Origin: Odiellus spinosus
Taxonomy: Eukaryota > Arthropoda > Arachnida > Opiliones > Phalangiidae
DNA: 64,000 nt
NCBI GenBank assembly: GCA_963920705.1
Contig: CAWUCO010000001.1
Coordinates: forward strand, 1,325,982 to 1,389,981
Reading direction: 5' to 3'
The notes under the pieces were generated by a model. That model made no database searches and had not been told where the DNA came from. It was given only the letters and a program-made list of their open reading frames with translations. Positions within the stretch are counted from its first letter, which is position 1, and each line of letters starts with the position of its first letter. The translations under genes and the position numbers were made by a program. Of the stretch, positions 8,881 to 18,460 are shown in pieces.

Positions 8881-9282
8881 ATGAATAGCACACGTATGAG
8901 ATATGTCTCGTTCTTTGAATACCCCCATATCCGTGTGTCGCAGTTGCTAATGGCTAAAGCTGGGTTTTACTTTCTTAACAAAGGGGGTGATACTGTCGAG
9001 TGCTACGAGTGCCACGGTCGACTTCAAAATTGGAAGACCACCGACGATCCTTTATTTGAGCACAAAGAAAAATTTCCACACCGCGCATTTATTCGCAGCG
9101 TCACCTTGGACGGTGAAGGTAGAGCGGCTGACGAGATGGGGAAATATCAGAAGCCCGTCTGTATAATTGATGGACGGGCCGAAAACCATGAGAGCTACCA
9201 CTTGAAACCTCCCGTCGTCAAAGAGAAGTCGATACCGGACAATCCCCTTTTATCACGGTCCGCGCTTCCAGGAGGGAAGTAG
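8881..9282 (+). CDS. Single-BIR (IAP-like) protein
   Basis: Intact 133-codon frame. A baculovirus-type IAP repeat covers residues about 5-72: an N-terminal R..SF..YP helix, GFYFLNKGGDTVECYEC, W51 with the DDP turn, and the HKEKFP helix. Zinc ligands C41, C44 and H61 have the canonical C-x2-C-x16-H spacing, but the fourth ligand position (residue 68) is Arg, not Cys. The C-terminal 60 residues are hydrophilic with no RING. BIR proteins can block caspases, so an anti-apoptotic accessory role is a family-based guess. The lost ligand suggests a weakened or decaying domain. It heads the right-flank gene group. Confidence 0.85.
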   Translation: MNSTRMRYVSFFEYPHIRVSQLLMAKAGFYFLNKGGDTVECYECHGRLQNWKTTDDPLFEHKEKFPHRAFIRSVTLDGEGRAADEMGKYQKPVCIIDGRAENHESYHLKPPVVKEKSIPDNPLLSRSALPGGK

Positions 9283-9324
9283 AAAAACTCGTACTGGCAT
9301 ATCACGTAAAGAAAATAATAAATA

Positions 9325-9441
9325 ATGGGCAAGGTTCGTTTTGACGATTTTGTAACGACTTATTACGTAAGTTCCGAAGACCGGACAAATTACGATATAT
9401 GCGACGCCATGAGATTTCGGTACCGGATTAAAAAAAACTGA
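9325..9441 (+). CDS. Short ORF, 38 aa, unknown
   Basis: ATG-initiated frame (MGKVRFDDFVTTYYVSS) that stops after a poly-A run. It may be the N-terminus of the longer broken gene downstream. A partly duplicated GATTTCGGTA(C/T)CG word lies at 9414 and 9474, suggesting local rearrangement here. Confidence 0.3.
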   Translation: MGKVRFDDFVTTYYVSSEDRTNYDICDAMRFRYRIKKN

Positions 9442-9597
9442 GGTATTGTTACAACCTGTATTAAACTCTATGATATTTCGGTATCGTACGACACAAATGG
9501 AACTATTACTAACCCCCCTCCTCTCTAACAGACTTGCTAAAACTCGCCCAAACATGAAATCAGGGGGTAAATTCCCACCCCCACTACAATACCCTAA

Positions 9598-10464
9598 GAC
9601 CCTCGGTACGAAAAATCTTCAAATTATTGCCCTTCTACGATCAAAACAGCTAACACGGTCAAAATATGCTCTCGAATCGAAGCCAAAAACGCGGAATTTC
9701 CGACGGTCCATCGTCGAGCGGAACCCGGGATCGAGGAATTATCGACGGACCAACATCGCAAAATTGAATCGCCTAAAAAACTTAACTCGAGATTCCCTCT
9801 CGGTAAAAACTTGTACGTAGCTTTCGGCCTGATAAACTACGATCGGTTCGAATTATTTATTCGCCGAGTCGACTCACTGGTCGGATTCTCCATTCCTCTT
9901 AACGCCTGGGAAAAGCTGATGGAAAATTACGGGATCCTTCTCAAGGTGACTAAAACTACAGACGTCTCATCGTGCGAACTGTTTCTGGACGAACAAGACG
10001 AACAGTTCTTCTACGCCATGTCCGACCGCTCCGGGATCACATTCACCCTATCCGGGGATATCGACCAAAAATTCTAAATCACTTGCGAAGAAGCGGAACT
10101 CCTCAAGGATGAAATGTGTCTCATAAACGAACATATTGGTATACTGAAATTAAACGCCAAAGCCATTGGCTGTATGTTTGGCGCCGTGGAAGACTTGATT
10201 GTTTCTTTACACGAATCCCTGTTTACTAAGAGCTATATACGCGGCAGCACCTCTACGTGGAAATCAAGCGGTCAAAAATTTGAGGAAATAATCAATTATA
10301 TTACGAATTACGTAAGCATGAGCGAAATTTTAAAGAAATTTAACGAGCGGTTAGCCGCGCGCGAATGTACGTACTCTTTAAGAGCCGATAATTTGTTTAT
10401 GCTGGTATTCTCACAACGACGCAATCTAAAAGAAGCCTTGAGTTGTGCCATTAAACATTTGTAA
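9598..10464 (+). pseudogene. Protein with PC4-like ssDNA-binding domain, one nonsense codon
   Basis: The frame is open from 9598 to a stop at 10462-10464 apart from a TAA at 10075-10077. Around 9790-9950 it reads RFPLGKNLYVAFG, then FIRR and FSIPLNAWEKL; this matches the pattern of the PC4/p15 coactivator fold (basic lead, GKN-YV strand, IR, then G-S-L-W-L). The rest is helical and charged, ending in SQRRNLKEALSC. Family role of PC4: single-stranded DNA binding in transcription or replication. The last 100 bp lie inside the right terminal inverted repeat. The N-terminus is uncertain; another frame (9446-9820) overlaps and is probably a shadow. AATAAA follows at 10473-10478. Confidence 0.55.
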
Positions 10465-10741
10465 TAACTTTGAATAAAAAATTTATTTTTGTGAGACTTT
10501 GTCTTTGAAACGGTGATTTTTATTTATGTTGAAGCCGATTTTAAGCCTATCTTTTTCTAGCCGCCGACCTACCGGGGCTGGTATAGCTGAAGCCGATTTT
10601 AAGCCTATCTTTTTCTAGCCGCCGACCTACCGGGGCTGGTATAGCTGAAGCCGATTTTAAGCCTATCTTTTTCTAGGACACCTACAGGGCGAGACACAGT
10701 AGAAGCCGGAGGGTACCGGAATGTTGCCCGTTGGGAGATTT
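10368..10741. repeat. Right terminal inverted repeat of the Polinton
   Basis: Inverted partner of 418-727, longer because of an extra 58-bp unit. The inner part is coding (the last 32 codons of the PC4-like gene). Similarity fades outward into G-rich sequence. Confidence 0.9.
10531..10676. repeat. 58-bp tandem repeat within the right TIR
   Basis: Units start at 10531, 10589 and 10647 with GAAGCCGATTTTAAGCCTAT; the third is cut at 10676. The first two full copies are nearly identical. The left TIR carries one fewer unit. Confidence 0.9.
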
Positions 10742-10931
10742 TAGGGGGACCGGTAGGGGGTACCCCGCCGTAGAGGGGATTGGGGGGGGTAGAAAGGGGG
10801 GTAAAAAAGTACACGTAAAAAAAGTGATTGTGAGGAGGAGGGAGGGGGTAGAAAGGGGGGTAAAAAAGTGCTGGCGATAGGGGGGTAAAAACGAGCTGGC
10901 GATATACGGATTTGGGGGGAAGGGGGGATCT
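10742..10931. other. G-rich outer end of the Polinton
   Basis: Runs such as GTAGAAAGGGGGGTAAAAAAGT recur with small changes, the complement in style of the C-rich left end. No gene. The many G-runs could form quadruplex-type structures; that is inference. Confidence 0.6.
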
Positions 10932-10972
10932 GCAGGCGTTACGCGGATTCTGCGAATCCGCGTAACGCCTGC
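10932..10972. repeat. Perfect 19-bp hairpin at the right Polinton end
   Basis: GCAGGCGTTACGCGGATTC and its exact reverse complement flank the loop TGC. A smaller relative is at 179-194. It marks the change from G-rich element end to AT-rich flank, so it is probably the element terminus. Confidence 0.85.
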
Positions 10973-11696
10973 CTCATATCTGATATCAAATTCTTTTGGA
11001 TAAAGACCTGAGCTTGCCCGCTGATGTCAAGAAATGTTACTGGCGAAGCGTTAAAAGTATTTATTTCACTCCATTTCCCAAAAACCTACGTTTTATTTAG
11101 TTCATTTTACCAATCAATCGACGAACTACGGTATTCGAAAAATGATGTCATGTACGCGTTTACGAATGCATGGGGAAATTCTGTATTAATCCGGATCTAG
11201 CTCATTCGTGAACTAGTTTATTAAACTAGAGTTATTGAACTCCTAACATCTACTTGGCGCGGTAGAATTGGATTGTTAAATTAATAGTCAAATATTCGTT
11301 ATATACCCGACATAAATAAAATAATCAAAACCATTTGAGCTATATCTTTGCAAATAATTTCATCGTTAAGTCTAGAAATCAATTGATGACACTCTTATCC
11401 GATTTGAGGAATATTTCTTAAAACTTCATAAATGTCCAGGCAAATTAATAAACAGTTTTGCGTTGCCTGACGTACTATAATTTTAATGGTGTACCATATG
11501 GTACATTAATTTGCAACCATAATTTCAATAATTTTTCATACAGCGCAATATTTTCCATAATTTTCGAATAAGTACCGTATTTTTAATATTTAACGGATAA
11601 AAAATAAAAGACAATAAATTTTAATCTGTTTAGCCCTGTATGTATTGGGCTAACTTCCCGGCTAAGCCAAACTAGCGCGAGACGAGTCGAGATAGC
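10973..11696. other. AT-rich spacer, no gene seen
   Basis: No frame of interest and no clear repeat partner inside the window, apart from a GCGAAGCGTTAAAAGTATTTA-like stretch near 11043 that recurs near 12821, both followed by CATTTCCCAAAAAC. Confidence 0.5.
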
Positions 11697-12113
11697 TTAA
11701 AGCCTCGTTCATACTTGAAGGCAAAATTGGTTCCAAAACCAGCACGAAGCGTTTTCCGTTTTCCCTGGTTCACAACGCTGACACGACGGTTCACGGCCGT
11801 TCGCCCCGGTTCGACCTAAGCCAACTCTTAGCGTCGTTTTAAAAAATGCCCAGAATTTAAAATTTTTATCTCAAACTAATCAGTAAATCGTGTTTGTAAC
11901 TCTTTGGTTAATAATTTTAATCGCGTTATTTTAAGATTTATCGGCAAATTTGTCTCCCCGTCTCGCTATTTTCTTGGCGGATTGAACCGAAGCGACTTGA
12001 CCAAATTGCTTCCCGAACCAAAACGAACTGATTTCTCACGTTGGTTTGATAACCAGTTATAGAAATCGAAGCGCAACGAAGCGCATTTAGGTCTATGTAT
12101 GAACGAGGCTTTA
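11697..12113. mobile_element. MITE with GCCTCGTTCATAC ends
   Basis: AAAGCCTCGTTCATAC at 11699-11714 is repeated in inverse at 12097-12112. Length is about 415 bp with no coding capacity. A truncated relative starts at 37858 (AAGCCTCGTTCATACTTGAG). Confidence 0.75.
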
Positions 12114-13194
12114 CTCCGCGTACCTTGCCCGGTTATCCTTGGGAATAGCCAACTTTGGAGTTCTTTATAACTTGTTTTTAAGTTGAAAACTACCGTTAAA
12201 CTAACTCCGCCCAAAAAAGACGTACCATAATTTTACCCAATATTCAATAATTTTGAAGCAAAAATACCATAACTTGGTTTTTCAAATCTGGCAACGCTGA
12301 TTGTCGCTAAGATATATTGCGCTATCTGTTAGCGGAAAGCAAACTTCTTTGAAGTCTATTACTCTAATGTTCCATATAGCGCACCTATCTGATGGGGTAA
12401 AAGTTTTTTTATTAAGTGTTTTTATTTCTTGAGAAGTTGAGACTGAGGTTAAACCCAACATTCTCTAAACAATGAACTGCCTTAGAAAAACGTCCGCTGA
12501 TGTCAATAAAGCTACAGTTACACTAGCATTTCTTAATCGGTTTGAAACGGTAAAAATCAAACCGATATTCATATCTTCAGGAATCGTTTTAATCGTCTCG
12601 CGTTCACACTTAATCTTTATTAATCGATTGGTCGTAGCTTCATCTATCGGTTGTTGAAACCGAATCGATATGAAACTGGTCCTCGAAGCGGTTTCGAAAA
12701 ATCGAATCAAATCGATTCGAGAAAAGACGATTTCCTGTTCACACGACTCCAGCGATCCGTTTTGAAACGGTTTAAATCGATTCCAAGCTGCCTAGTATGA
12801 ACGCGGCTTAAACGTCATCGGCGAAGCGTGAAAAATATTTTAATTTCTCCATTTCCCAAAAACACGTTTTATTTTGTTCATTTTCAAACTGCTCACTCGT
12901 GATCAAGATTATTAAACTAGAGTAATTGAATAGATACGTTTTCACGAGATAAAAATCAATAAAATTGTGTTCGAATAAATTACCGCGTTGAATGTAATAA
13001 TATTTTAAAAAATTTGTGTTATTAACTCCGTTAAAAAGTAAGTTGAATAAGAGCTTTACAGGGCTCCCAGCGCATAGCCCAGAAAGAATTATAGGTATTA
13101 TAGGTTTTAAAAGCCAAAAATATAGGTAATTTATAGGTCCAAAAATATCAATTTATAGGACTTTTTATAGGTTTTTAGTTTCGAAAATTAGGGG
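12114..13194. other. Spacer with MITE-like remnants
   Basis: TTGAAACGGT words recur in both directions (12540-12780), and a terminal-like AGTATGAACGCGGCTTA lies at 12795, resembling the neighbouring MITE end. The two overlapping frames at 12465-12710 on opposite strands follow from this symmetry. From 13090 the text is a degenerate TATAGG repeat. No gene supported. Confidence 0.5.
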
Positions 13195-13375
13195 TTTTAT
13201 AGGTAGGTTTCGCTGACATGATGGTCAAGCTAATAGGAATAGCTAGACCCATGACATTGTAAAAGAGGCTGAAAAGAATTATGCTATAGCAGGGGCTTGC
13301 TATGCATGCATAAACGCTCTTTGAACAATTTGAATGGCGTTTTGAGATTCCTTTAAACACGAAGTTGCGTAAAGT
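13195..13375. repeat. Dispersed repeat copy A
   Basis: Matches 31090-31260 in opposite orientation over about 170 bp, including AAAGGAATC and the ACGCCATTCAAATTGTT core. The minus-strand frame and the corresponding frame of the other copy both read protein-like (RHSNC, YACI, FSLFYNV), so this may be a piece of an old transposon gene. Both copies are next to TATAGG-type repeats. Confidence 0.75.
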
Positions 13376-13399
13376 TTTTCAATTCATGTTTTTCAACTT

Positions 13400-13880
13400 G
13401 GCTACCTGTGAACGCGTCTTTATATCTAATCTTTATTAATTTATCTTGGATACCCGTGTGAAAGCGGCTTTATATCTAATCTTTATTAATTTATCTTGGA
13501 TACTCGTGTGAAATCGGCTTTATATCTAATCGTTATGTATTTATCTTGGATACCCGTGTGAACGTGGCTTTATATCGAATATTTATTAATTTTTAACTTA
13601 GATACCCGTGCGATCAGGCATTTATATATTATCTTTGTCATTTTATCTTGGGTACTCGTGCGAACGGGACTTAATATCTATTCTTTATTAAGTCATTTTA
13701 TCTTGGATACCCTGCGAACACGCCTTTATATCTAATCTTTATTAATTTTTACCTTGGATACCCTTGTGAAGGCACCTTTACATCTAATCTTTATCGTCTT
13801 ATCTTGGATACCCGTGAAAACGCACCATAATATCTAAAATTTATTAATTCATTTTATCTTGAACACCCGTGAAAACACGC
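13400..13880. repeat. 50-bp minisatellite
   Basis: About nine copies of TATATCTAATCTTTATTAAT plus TTATCTTGGATACCCGTGTG; starts at 13421, 13471, 13521 and 13571 are exactly 50 bp apart, and later units drift in length. Confidence 0.9.
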
Positions 13881-14405
13881 CTTCATCTAATCAACCTATA
13901 AGAAAATATTGAATATCTTCGAAAATATCTTTATATTAAATTTAAGTTCAGCAACATTGGTTTTTAGATTAAGTTAAATCATATAATCTGTTTTAATTTT
14001 AATTTAAATGAATATTACGTTTCAATTCAGTAAAAGTTATAACCTCAGAAGGCTAAAATAGACGCGAATCCAAAAGATACTATATAAGGCGTTCGTTTAT
14101 CATTATAAACAAGCGAGTAACGGTTGCTGCTCTTCAATGAGCTGTGGTGGATGTACGTTTACAGCATGGTAGAAGCAAATAACTGTATATGCGAATTCTA
14201 TTGGAGGGTCAAGCGCCGTGGGTGATGAAGTCTTCTTCCGACGTCACGTAGAGACAGATCCTCTCCGCGAACTAAAAGTTCACTCGGAGAGGTAAGAAGA
14301 CGAAAAATTTTCCTATTCGATGACGTATTTCGTCTTCTTGCAGGACGCCGACGCCGACGCCGCAGTGAATATAGTAGCTAGACCCCACTAGGGTTGGGTC
14401 TAGCT
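13881..14405. other. Possible promoter and short transcript region
   Basis: TATATAAGG near 14081, then CG-richer sequence, a stem CCTCTCCG/CGGAGAGG at about 14257-14291, a possible 54-bp intron beginning GTAAGAAG and ending CTTCTTGCAG (about 14291-14343), and a GAC-GCC triplet run. A hairpin with stem TAGCTAGACCC and its complement follows at about 14372-14404. No long open frame accompanies it. Confidence 0.35.
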
Positions 14406-15569
14406 AAAACCCAATCAAGTCAAATCATATTTTTTGCGCACTTTTTTAATTTTATTCCCCGAGTCCCTGACAGGTCGTAGTCTCAAATTTTAGGGGCTCA
14501 AAGTGGCTAAGGCTTAAGGAAAACCAATAATACGTATATTGTTTCTCTCGTGAAAAAGCGTTTTAAGAAACTAGGAAGTCTGGGTTCGAGAATTTAGAAT
14601 TAAAGGGAGACTGAAGAAAATCCTGTGTAACAAGCGATAACTTAATTTTTGGATTTCTTAGACCATAAAATATATTATTTAATACCAAAAAAAGTATCTA
14701 AAATAGTTAAATTGCGAAAAAAAGGTATTGAAATAAGTACTTTTAAATTTCCAACTTAGTTCAGGTTGACTACCATTTTGAATCACGCTCTGGAGTTAAG
14801 GGGAGGCGAGCCAATCAAATCTCGTCTTCTTATTCCAATAGTATAAGGGGCAGTCCCCAAAAGGTGGCGCCACAATTTCCATAAAACTTGATATCAATTC
14901 GAGAGAAGTATTCGGAGACTGTAGCGCCATCTAACAAAACACGTAAGACTTTCCCAAAGAAAAATTCTGATTGGCTGGCCTCCCGTTTGGCTCATTAACA
15001 ATTATGGCGGACAGTTTAAATATGTCGGGGGTAAAATGCTAATTTTAAACGTAAATTTCAATAAAATTAAGTAAAATAAAAGTATTTCAAAGGCAGCAAA
15101 GAGTTATTTAGATGAATCACCATTTTATCATCAAAATAAAGCTTTTCGTATATCCTTCAGTCTCTCTTCAAACTGTTTTTAGGGTAAAATAAAAAACAAT
15201 TATGGTCAAAAATGGACCTACTTGGTGTCCAAAAGTGTTTCCAAATAATGTTAGTTTAGATGCTTTTCAAAAGAAATTGACACGATATTCCCCACTAAAA
15301 AATGGCGATTATGGACTATGAAGACCCGCAGAGACAAAAAAGTACCGACCGGCAAAAATGCGAGAAAAACCTATTGCAAATTTTCAAATTTCCAAGAGTT
15401 GAAAATTTCAAAAAAATATTTTTTGTATTTCTGAACTTCTGGCTCCTAATTAGTCCATATCGATATTTAGTTTATACTCATTGCACGGCGAATCACAGAA
15501 CAGCATTAGTCACGTGAGCTTAAGACGTAATCACTTAGATCAACTTACTAGGTTAGGTGGTAATTAAAT
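14406..15569. other. Spacer, no gene supported
   Basis: A GGAGGCGAGCCAATCA-type region at 14800-14990 has some inverted similarity within itself. The frame at 15302-15517 lies in sequence with a relative near 42390-42490, so it is more likely a dispersed repeat than a gene. Confidence 0.4.
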
Positions 15570-16200
15570 TTTAAAAGTGAACAAATAAATATCTTTTCAT
15601 AATTGCGTAAAAAATGGATTCCGCAATTATATATTAGCTAATAACATTCAAATTTCCAAATGCACTAATAAATAATTATTAATCCAAAGTGAACTAATGA
15701 ATACCTTTCTTGTAATTGTGTAATCAAAAAATGAATTAGTTAATGGCGGTGGTGTGTATAATTTATTAATATAAGCTAAAGTTAATCAAATTTAAAAAAG
15801 CACTAATGAATATCTTTTTATAATTGTGTAACCAATGGATTCTGCAGCTTGTGTGTATAATCTATTTATTGGTTAATAATTATCTAATATTATAGTTGAA
15901 CTAATAAATATATTTTCATAATTGTGTAACCAATGGATTCTGCATTGGGTAAGTATCATTTATTTCTTTGTAAAAAACCGAACTATAAAAGTTAAGTAAT
16001 AAATAAATTTATAATAAATGTGTAACCAATGCATTCTGCAGCTAGTATAATTTATTTATGGATTAATAATAACCTAATTTAAAACTAATTAATTCCTTTT
16101 CATAATTGCGTAACAAATGAATTCTACAGAAGTTAAGTTTAAATTATTTATTGGATAATAATAATCCAATTTCAAAAGTGAACAAACAAGTTCTAAACCG
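15570..16200. repeat. Degenerate tandem repeat of about 110-130 bp
   Basis: At least five blocks carry CATAATTGTGTAACCAATGG, then TCTGCAG and TATAATTTATTTATTGG. AT-rich and strongly diverged. Confidence 0.7.
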
Positions 16201-16744
16201 TTTCTTAATTGTATCGTCTACTTTTCTTTAGCTGAGAGTAAGTACATTTTGTGAATTACGGTTTCCGCTAGTGCTCGGAATTTGTATAACGTTTATTAAT
16301 TGGATAGATTTACAGAATTAAATTCAGATTTTATAAGTTATATGGTCAGTCCTTAAATCTGAACGCTTTTAATTCTGAACACTTTCATTTAAAATTATAT
16401 AACTTAACTTTGGTTGGGTCTATTTAAAGGTGGATGGGCTCATTTTGTAGATTAAGAATGGGGCTAAGCCCCATTTGCGAAACGCGACTTCAACGCTCTA
16501 GGAAAATACCTGGAGAAGATACGATCCTAATTAGCCAACCGCGATAATTAGCCGAATTAATTAGACCGTTTTAAGGGAATGTTTCCCTTTACGGTCCGGG
16601 AAATAAGGTTTTACGAGCTTCGGAAAAATCCCAGTCTTACGCGCTCGATTTCGTCGTAAAGTTTGAGTTTCCCGCTGCAAAATAAACTTCTCAAACCCAG
16701 AATTTGGCCACAAACACTTCGCGGAAACGTAATTTCAAAATATG

Positions 16745-17145
16745 TCTAAGAATTTCTAATTCTGAACGGTGCTCAAAAATATATGAAAAACTCCTAAAAT
16801 TTGCAAAAGGCCTCGACGAATCGAGAAACGAGCGTCACCAATGGATTCCTTGGCCGAATTTAACAAGGGACAGGTGAAGTTAGCGTGATCAAGCCAGTAT
16901 TTGCGAAGTTATTTATGATTTCCTTCCAAATGAGGATTCTTTTATCTGTACTATGCCAAAGCAAAGCAAATTTTTTAAATATTCCATAACTTCGCAAATA
17001 CTGGCACGATCGCGCTAATTCCACCATTGGTGTTAACACTCATTTCTCGATTGGAGGTGCGCGAGTGGTTCCTTTTGCAAATTTGGGATGTTTTTTATAG
17101 GTTATAAGATAGTTCAGAATTAGAATCGTTCGTTCAGAATTAGAA
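16745..17145. mobile_element. Foldback/MITE of about 400 bp
   Basis: TTCTAATTCTGAAC at 16752 faces GTTCAGAATTAGAA near 17112. The two arms (about 150 bp each) share AATTTGCAAAAGG, the TCGAGAAACGAG region and CCAGTATTTGCGAAGTTAT in inverse order, around a 60-70 bp centre. No gene. A smaller AAGTTATAT inverted pair lies just upstream at 16338-16404. Confidence 0.8.
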
Positions 17146-17814
17146 GCCGCCACTGCCGTCTTTCAAACCGCGTCCGCGTCAAAAGTAGGTGTCATGGAAT
17201 GATGAAAACTAGCGCAACGGCTCCGCGACTATTCAAACATGACAGATACTTAACTTCGTCGCAATCGAGATCTCAGATTTCTTAAAAAGCGTTCAGAGGT
17301 AGGTGACCCTACGCAATTCGAGTAACTTGTTGATAGATGAACCCAGCATCAATTTAACTTTTATCTGTATTTATGGGAATTGTCTTTTTAAGTCATGGAC
17401 AATCTAAATTAAACAAGATGGGCAAGTTCATAAGATAGCTAGACCCCTTAGAGTTGAAAAACGCGAGTCATTAACTTTGTGCCACATGAACTTTAGGATA
17501 ATCACTTATGCTCATATGTATTAATTGGTGCTTTTCAAATCGTGTTTTTAATTACTGACAGTCTAGAACTCATCACGCGACGAATAGTTTGTTGTTTTCG
17601 AGTTTCATTACTGACAATCTTGGACTAAAAACAATCATGAGCTCCATTATTCACGCGTTCGCTACAACTTGTTTGCTGAATTCTATGGCTCTGAAGATTA
17701 TATGTTTTTCTCTTCTATTATTCGAAGAGAATGGATTATATGTCAGAGTGTCCGGTACCCGATCGTATATTAGCAGCATCGGAAGCGGTCAGTGGCTTAG
17801 GGGCAGATGTTATA
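17146..17814. other. Spacer, no gene supported
   Basis: An AGCTAGACCCC word at about 17440 echoes the hairpin near 14375. The frame at 17589-17879 crosses into the terminal repeat of the mariner remnant and has no recognisable motif. Confidence 0.4.
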
Positions 17815-18460
17815 TACAGGGTGTTTTAGAAAGGTCTGGAAAAAATGAAGGTTTTTTTTCGTGGGGTCAGACTGAGTGAAAAAGGTGTATGAACCTTTAG
17901 ACTCACGCGCTGCGTTGCGTAGTTATGAGCCCTTGAAAATAGTCCTCAAAAATACGAAAAACGATCGAAAAGTGTAGGTAAGATTGTGCCTTTGACCATT
18001 ATTGTTTTTCTATTTAATTGTGCATAAGCTAATTATCGAGAGATAAGTGAAACAAGGTGTTTATTAACTAACAAAAGCGTATCAACATGTTTAGGAGTGT
18101 GCGATCATTAACTTTGGTCAGAAGTACTTGAACTCAAAGTGTGGTTTAATACGTGTTGTTGAAAAGGGAATTTTACAAGACACCATTGTTAATTACCATA
18201 ATTATCAATTGTTTAATAATCGGAATCAGAAGTATTTACAAAAATTGTTCGAAGTGCATTCCGTCAGCGTTGATACACACTTGAGCCCATCTAATAAATG
18301 ATTGTCTAACTCGTTCGAAGATCCCTGGTGTGTTGCGTATGGTTTCGCAGGCATCAATAATCCTTTAAAGTAGATCTTCCACGTCACGCACTTCACTAAC
18401 ATCAACAAAGTCCTTAAGGTAGCCCCAAAGAAAGAAATCACAAGCGTGAGGCTGGCTTGA
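17815..18460 (-). mobile_element. Truncated mariner-type transposon
   Basis: TACAGGGTGTTTTAGAAAG at 17815 resembles the terminal repeat of a common insect mariner-like group. The transposase C-terminus lies at the other side on the minus strand. The opposite terminus is missing. Confidence 0.7.
18236..18460 (-). pseudogene. Mariner-type transposase C-terminal fragment
   Basis: The minus-strand frame reads CDFFLWGYLKDFVDVSEVRD, then RIIDACETIRNTPGIFERV, and ends at TAA 18236-18238. CDFFLWG followed by a helical RRA/CI-type tail is a hallmark of Tc1/mariner transposases just after the third catalytic residue. One in-frame TAA occurs about halfway, and the N-terminal two thirds are absent. It cannot be functional. 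Confidence 0.8.

Larger units (their letters stand above)
179..10972. mobile_element. Decayed Polinton/Maverick (adintovirus-like) element
   Basis: The block has inverted repeats at both ends and a gene set diagnostic of Polintons: FtsK/HerA-type packaging ATPase, retrovirus-type integrase with chromodomain, penton and hexon-type jelly-roll capsid proteins, and an adenain-type cysteine protease. The order ATPase, small basic protein, leader-integrase, penton, virion protein, major capsid, protease is tight, with overlaps of a few bases. Ends are placed at short hairpins found at both outer margins (179-194 and 10932-10972). I could not identify a target-site duplication. At about 10.8 kb it is shorter than usual Polintons (15-20 kb) and no polB is visible. 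Most virion genes carry stops or frameshifts, so this copy is a genomic fossil. Confidence 0.93.

Noticed and set aside
9446-9820. 124-codon frame before the PC4-like gene
   Set aside because: Composition is unusual (basic, proline-rich) and the frame with the PC4-like motif overlaps it; treated as a shadow.
13400-13880. Regular 50-bp spacing as a CRISPR-like array
   Set aside because: Units are tandem without unique spacers, and the context is eukaryotic.
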